Shown one piece after another: positions 60,279 to 64,000 of a stretch of 64,000 nt of DNA. The notes beneath the pieces are model-generated. The model was given only the letters and a program-made list of their open reading frames with translations. It searched no databases and had not been told where the DNA came from. Origin of the DNA: Dipteronia dyeriana (Eukaryota; Streptophyta; Magnoliopsida; Sapindales; Sapindaceae); NCBI GenBank assembly GCA_032871835.1, contig CM065300.1, positions 67,715,192-67,779,191 on the forward strand, read 5' to 3'. Position 1 is the first letter of the stretch, and the number at the start of each line of letters is the position of its first letter. A program made the translations under genes and the position numbers.

Positions 60279-61213
60279 CTCTTCTCTTCTGTTTGGATAT
60301 AGGGAGTATAAGAAACCATTTTTATTGACCAAGCTTTTATTTGAGAGAGAAATTGACTCTAACAGAGAGAGAGCTCCCAGGAACTCATTTTGACTCAACC
60401 AAACACCAATCCATGAGCATCTAGTATCTTCTTGCATCTTCCAAGCATGGATTCTCTTGTTTGTCTTTGACTAGGTAATCTCTACATGCCCTAGAATCTC
60501 TTGGTCCATTCTTTTGACATGTATGCCTAGGTTTAGCAATTATTGTTGATTAAATGCATGCCATTGAGTTTAATTGCATATACAACATGCTTGGATTGTT
60601 GATTGTTGGTTGAGATTTATATTTTGTGATAGCTAGGATTTGTGACCATTTTGGTCTTCTAGCTAAATCTCTATGCTTTGCATTTAGATATTGTTTAGGT
60701 CTAATTGATTGCATATGTTTATTGCATTGATTGACATCCTTGAATTCCTAGATAAGCTTTTAGTGTTGCCTAGCATTACTTGGATGATTGAATAATTTAT
60801 CATATTTACTTAGGTTGTGTTTGACTCTTCATTGAGGTTAAGTCTTGTGACTAATTGGTTAGTGCACAAACATGTTGATCAAGAATCACTATTAAGGCCT
60901 TCTGGGTAGAGTGAAAGGGTTTGTAACTGAAGGGTATGACGAGAGGTCAACCTAGGTTAAAAACTTTCATTCAATATTGGATATGAGGATCGAGTGTGGG
61001 GCACATATCAGCCCGTGGTTTTTCCCATTTTGAGGGTTTCCTCGGGTATATTTTTTTTATTGCTTTAAGCATAATTATTTTAATTAAATACTTGTTTATT
61101 TGGGGTAGTTTTTGTTAATAATGATCAATCGAAAAAATAGTAATTGATTCGATTAAAACCTATTCACCCCTCCCCCCTAGGTATTAGACACACACGTATT
61201 TAGGGAATTTTCA
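59688..61213 (+). repeat. P 3' LTR (1526 bp)
   Basis: TGTAAGTTCCTCAG to GGGAATTTTCA. CG-rich patch 59975-60190 (CGCGGT at 59980-59985 and 60020-60025), then an AT microsatellite at 60238-60275, 38 bp versus 17 bp in the 5' LTR. It is complete, unlike the split 5' copy. Confidence 0.9.
60238..60275. repeat. AT microsatellite in P 3' LTR
   Basis: About 19 AT units at the position of the LTR's TATA region. The short frames through it code only Tyr-Ile runs and are not genes. Confidence 0.95.
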
Positions 61214-61924
61214 CCATCTATCAAGGGAATAAAAGTTTCAATCAAGCAGTTCACATATATGATGCATGTTCTATGACACATGATGATTGTAGATATAATA
61301 AGATTGTGCATGTTGTTTGAAAAGTGTTTAAGATTTGAAAAATATTTTCCCTCAAATATATACGCTTTTGGCTTGTGTTTGTGATCTCACAAGGGTATCT
61401 TCACTATTAGAAAAAGGCGCTTGAGCACTGAGTCCCCTCAACTTAGACACTAAAAGATGGAATAAACACACCAAGCATACACAAATTTGCCACAAACATC
61501 ATGCTCAAGGTATCTGACAAAGCTAAATGAGTCTTGAAAATTTTGCAACCAACAAATTTTGAAAAATTGACACAAAAATGCTTAAAGACACAAAAAGACG
61601 ACTTAACAAGGCGTCTACACCCCTAAACCAAAACTCAACATTGTCCTCAACGTTGAAGACTAGAGAGTCCGGCCTATTGGCCTGCACCTAACTGACTCAA
61701 ACAAACTTAGGCACTAATCATGCACAATCAATGCACAACAAAATAAAAAGACTCAAAAGGCTCATGCATAAAATAAGACAATCAAGTATAATATTGACAC
61801 TTAAGCACAAACCATCACCAAGCATTAACATTTCACAAAATTGAACGGAATGGGGACATGATGACCCCCAAATTGAATATCACTATAAGCTTAAAACCTT
61901 TACAAGTATGTGTATATGTACCAC
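61214..61924 (-). mobile_element. A internal region, continued
   Basis: Aligns with N from about 43130 ('catctatcaaggg', 'tgttctatg.ca.atgatg', 'gagcactgagtcccctcaac', 'actcaacattgtcc'). Contains the ACACCCCTAAACC variant of the purine motif at about 61617. No coding frame. Confidence 0.65.
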
Positions 61925-63652
61925 TGTTAGGTTTTACTTGTAAAGGTTTTAGATTATGTTGGCATTAATTCCATATCAAAATGATGTTTACTTGTAATTA
62001 TTTAGTTATTGAATTCATGGTGATTCAACCAAAGAAGAAATAACAACTAGTCATAGCAAGTTCAAGTATTCAAAGAGAGAGAATGCTTCATGGTTCTATA
62101 AAGGTACTCAAACACTTATTTGGAACACACTGTCTCACCTTCCAAATACTATAACTTCTTCGTTTGAACTCAGATTTGAGTGATTCAAAGTTGAGAGTGT
62201 TCATCTTCACGTCATCTATTTTTTCTTAGAAGGTTTTAGTTCATTTTACTACTTATTTTGGAGTCTATCCTCTAAAAAATGGGGCTGTAACAAGTTTACT
62301 AAGGTATTGATTTTCTCCTAAAGTTTTTCTTTTAAAACTTGATCAATTGCCTTGGGTTTTCTTCTTCAATATATATATATATATATATATGTCTTGTGAT
62401 TGTTTTAATTTGGGTTTTGAACTCATTTAAAGCTAGATTGAGTTTCAATATAAATCTCACATGTTTAGTTAGGTTTTGATTTTACCTATGTTTTCACATG
62501 TTTGGGATTGTATTGTGCTTGCTTTGAATCTAAGATTATTTATGATCTTGATTGATTAATTTTGAAGAAAAATAGTTCTAACATGTATTAGGATCATCAT
62601 GATCGAATATACATAGTGATAATACATGTTGTGTTGTTCATTGAGCAATTTGTGTGCTTGATTGTTTCTATGAATATAATATGCTCTAGAACATGTTTTG
62701 TATATGTGATTAAAACTTGATCATCTATTAATTGTACATATCTTGAGATTCAAGTTTTAGATCTATGCATGAATCTAGGTTGTAATTAATGTTGAACATG
62801 TTTTACATGATGTAGATGTATTAATCATGCATGATTGACTAGAGTACATTTGTTGTGTACATTCATGCATATGTCTAGTATTTCCATAGAATTTGCTGAT
62901 CAACATTTTCTATGTTGCGTGTTTGTTTGCTCTTTTCATTCATGATCACTTAGACGCAATGTGGAGAGGAAGTTTTGACAATAGGTGTGAAGCCTTGAAT
63001 TGTTGAGCAAGTGGAAGTCTTATTTCTTAGAATGATTCTTTGATTTTAGCAAGGAAGTTTCGACTAGAGGCGTGAAGCCTTGGATAGTTGAGGAAGAAGT
63101 CTTAGCTATAGGTGTGAAGCCTTTGATAACTAAGCAAGGAAGTTTTGACAAGAGGTGTGAGGCCTCAGAATGTTGATCAAGGTGGTGACGTGTTTATTGA
63201 GTACGATAGGAGGGTAGTTTCTAGGTGAAGGGGTCACTTGGGAGATTGTACTTGTCTTATCTACTAGCGGATTATGATTTTAGGTGGTTGTGGAATCAAC
63301 ATATGGATGTTTTCTCTTAGGAGGTTTACCATGTAAAAACCTTGTGTCAATTTTTCTCTAACTCTATCTCTCACATATTTGTATATGTACTTGAAATATT
63401 GTGAATAGAGCATTTTATGTAATTGACTACGTTATTATACTATTGATTGTGTATGTTTTATGAATGTTTGTTTGTATCACATTTTATGTGTTATATATAT
63501 ATTGATTAATTGTCATTGATTGATATATATCTTATGATACAAGTAATCTAGAGGGACAAACCTTAGTTTGTTTTAAGGGAGCGAAAAAAGGTGTTTAACC
63601 TATTCACCCCCTTTAGGTTAGCATTGAGCATTTAACCGTGTTTGTATTTTCA
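61925..63652 (+). mobile_element. Solo LTR related to X LTR (1728 bp)
   Basis: TGTTAGGTTTTACTTG to TTTGTATTTTCA. It is flanked by ACCAC (61920-61924) and ACCTC (63653-63657), a target duplication with one mismatch. Both ends match X's 3' LTR. A TATA-like CTATAAAGG lies near 62096, and an AT run at 62369-62390. No internal region is present, so it is a solo LTR inserted in A. Confidence 0.85.
62958..63190. repeat. Degenerate repeats in solo LTR, about 60-bp period
   Basis: Four to five units of the form 'gcaaggaagttttgac' plus 'aggtgtgaagcctt' (near 62962, 63052, 63086 and 63127). The same motif, with fewer and more diverged copies, is in X's LTR at 14590-14700. Confidence 0.75.
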
Positions 63653-64000
63653 ACCTCCCCCAAACCGAATGGGGCATTATATACTGTTTAAGCACTTGCA
63701 CATGCTCATGTAATACCTTAAAAAGCCTTCGGTTCATCAAATCAAGAATGAAATAATCAATCAATGCAAAATCTTGGAAACCAAAAATTGTATCAACATT
63801 CACAATCATTTCCATCCATTAACACTTATCCATATATGCATCCTAAAAATTATTCAATAAGCATATTCACATTCACGTGCATCCAAAATTGTCTCTAAAC
63901 ATAAATAGAGAGATATAGATTGAGATGAAGAGATGAAACCGATGTGGTTGCTTTTCAGTAATCTCAAATTTGAATAGGTTCTCACCCATTTTTTAAGAAC
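63653..64000 (-). mobile_element. A internal region, right-most part
   Basis: Resumes after the solo LTR with ACCTCCCCCAAACCG. No coding frame is supported. The 65-codon minus-strand frame here lacks any recognised motif. The element runs past the window edge, so its gag and 5' LTR are not seen. Confidence 0.5.

Larger units (their letters stand above)
38360..61213 (+). mobile_element. Gag-only Copia-type element P (split by M)
   Basis: Plus-strand LTR element made of a 5' LTR (38360-39396 and 55877-56214, split by M), a Met-type primer site (56217-56231), one gag ORF (56349-58434), about 1.25 kb of non-coding DNA, a purine tract (59676-59686) and a 3' LTR (59688-61213). The internal region is only 3473 bp and has no trace of protease, integrase or reverse transcriptase. 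It must have moved with enzymes supplied in trans. The flanks (ccttt on the left, ccatc on the right) do not give a clean duplication, but the host A sequence resumes exactly at 61214. Confidence 0.82.

Noticed and set aside
38360..61213. Large inverted repeat or foldback element
   Set aside because: The inverted similarity between 48850-53394 and 56349-58434 comes from two separate elements in opposite orientation, each with its own LTRs and primer site.
1..64000. Host protein-coding, tRNA or rRNA genes
   Set aside because: Every open frame with recognisable motifs is retroelement-derived. The rest are short and lie in LTRs or untranslated zones. tRNA-like stretches are only primer binding sites of 13-18 bases.

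Overview
This window looks like plant intergenic (heterochromatin-type) DNA made almost entirely of LTR retrotransposons inserted into one another. It is AT-rich. No host gene, tRNA or rRNA gene was found. Every recognisable protein remnant is retroelement gag, protease, integrase, reverse transcriptase, RNase H or an accessory ORF, and nearly all carry stops and frameshifts. Primer binding sites complementary to initiator-Met tRNA (Copia type) and Asp tRNA (Athila type), together with Athila- and Tat-like gags, point to a flowering plant, probably a eudicot. The species cannot be told. Element names used here (K, B, X, A, T, C1, P, M, N) are local labels.

Layout, left to right. 1-620: unassigned LTR-like remnant. 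About 641-6597: Copia element K (minus strand), with a solo LTR of family B (2258-4414, TSD ACAAG) in its LTR and its reverse transcriptase deleted. 6598-8569: truncated B LTR. 8570-15338: element X (plus strand), with a gag remnant, an envelope-like/plant-transposon-protein remnant and a 2.45-kb 3' LTR, but no pol seen. 15339-17128: Athila-like remnants.

From 17129 to the right edge there is one nested stack. The base is an Athila-like element A (minus strand). Its 3' LTR (17129-18531 + 36911-37186) is split by a Tat-like Ty3/gypsy element T (18532-36910). T is itself split in gag by a Copia element C1 (26964-35583, TSD GACTC). A's internal region (37187-38359, 61214-61924, 63653-64000) is split by a gag-only Copia-type element P (38360-61213, plus strand) and by a solo LTR (61925-63652). 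P's 5' LTR holds a second gag-only element M (39397-55876, minus strand). M holds an Athila-like gag-only element N (40725-47956, TSD CCTTT) and a B-family solo LTR (49480-51895, TSD CTTGT).

The most notable points are: two related gag-only elements with different LTRs, nested head-on; an antisense accessory ORF in T with its own apparent TATA box and a seven-unit RS-type pentapeptide repeat; an Athila-type gag joined to a coiled coil and zinc knuckle in N; and a CpG-rich patch, often with the hexamer CGCGGT, just upstream of the TATA box in LTRs of several unrelated families. I saw no novel host system such as a defence or biosynthetic locus. All boundaries come from reading the sequence by eye; those without a TSD may be off by tens of bases.
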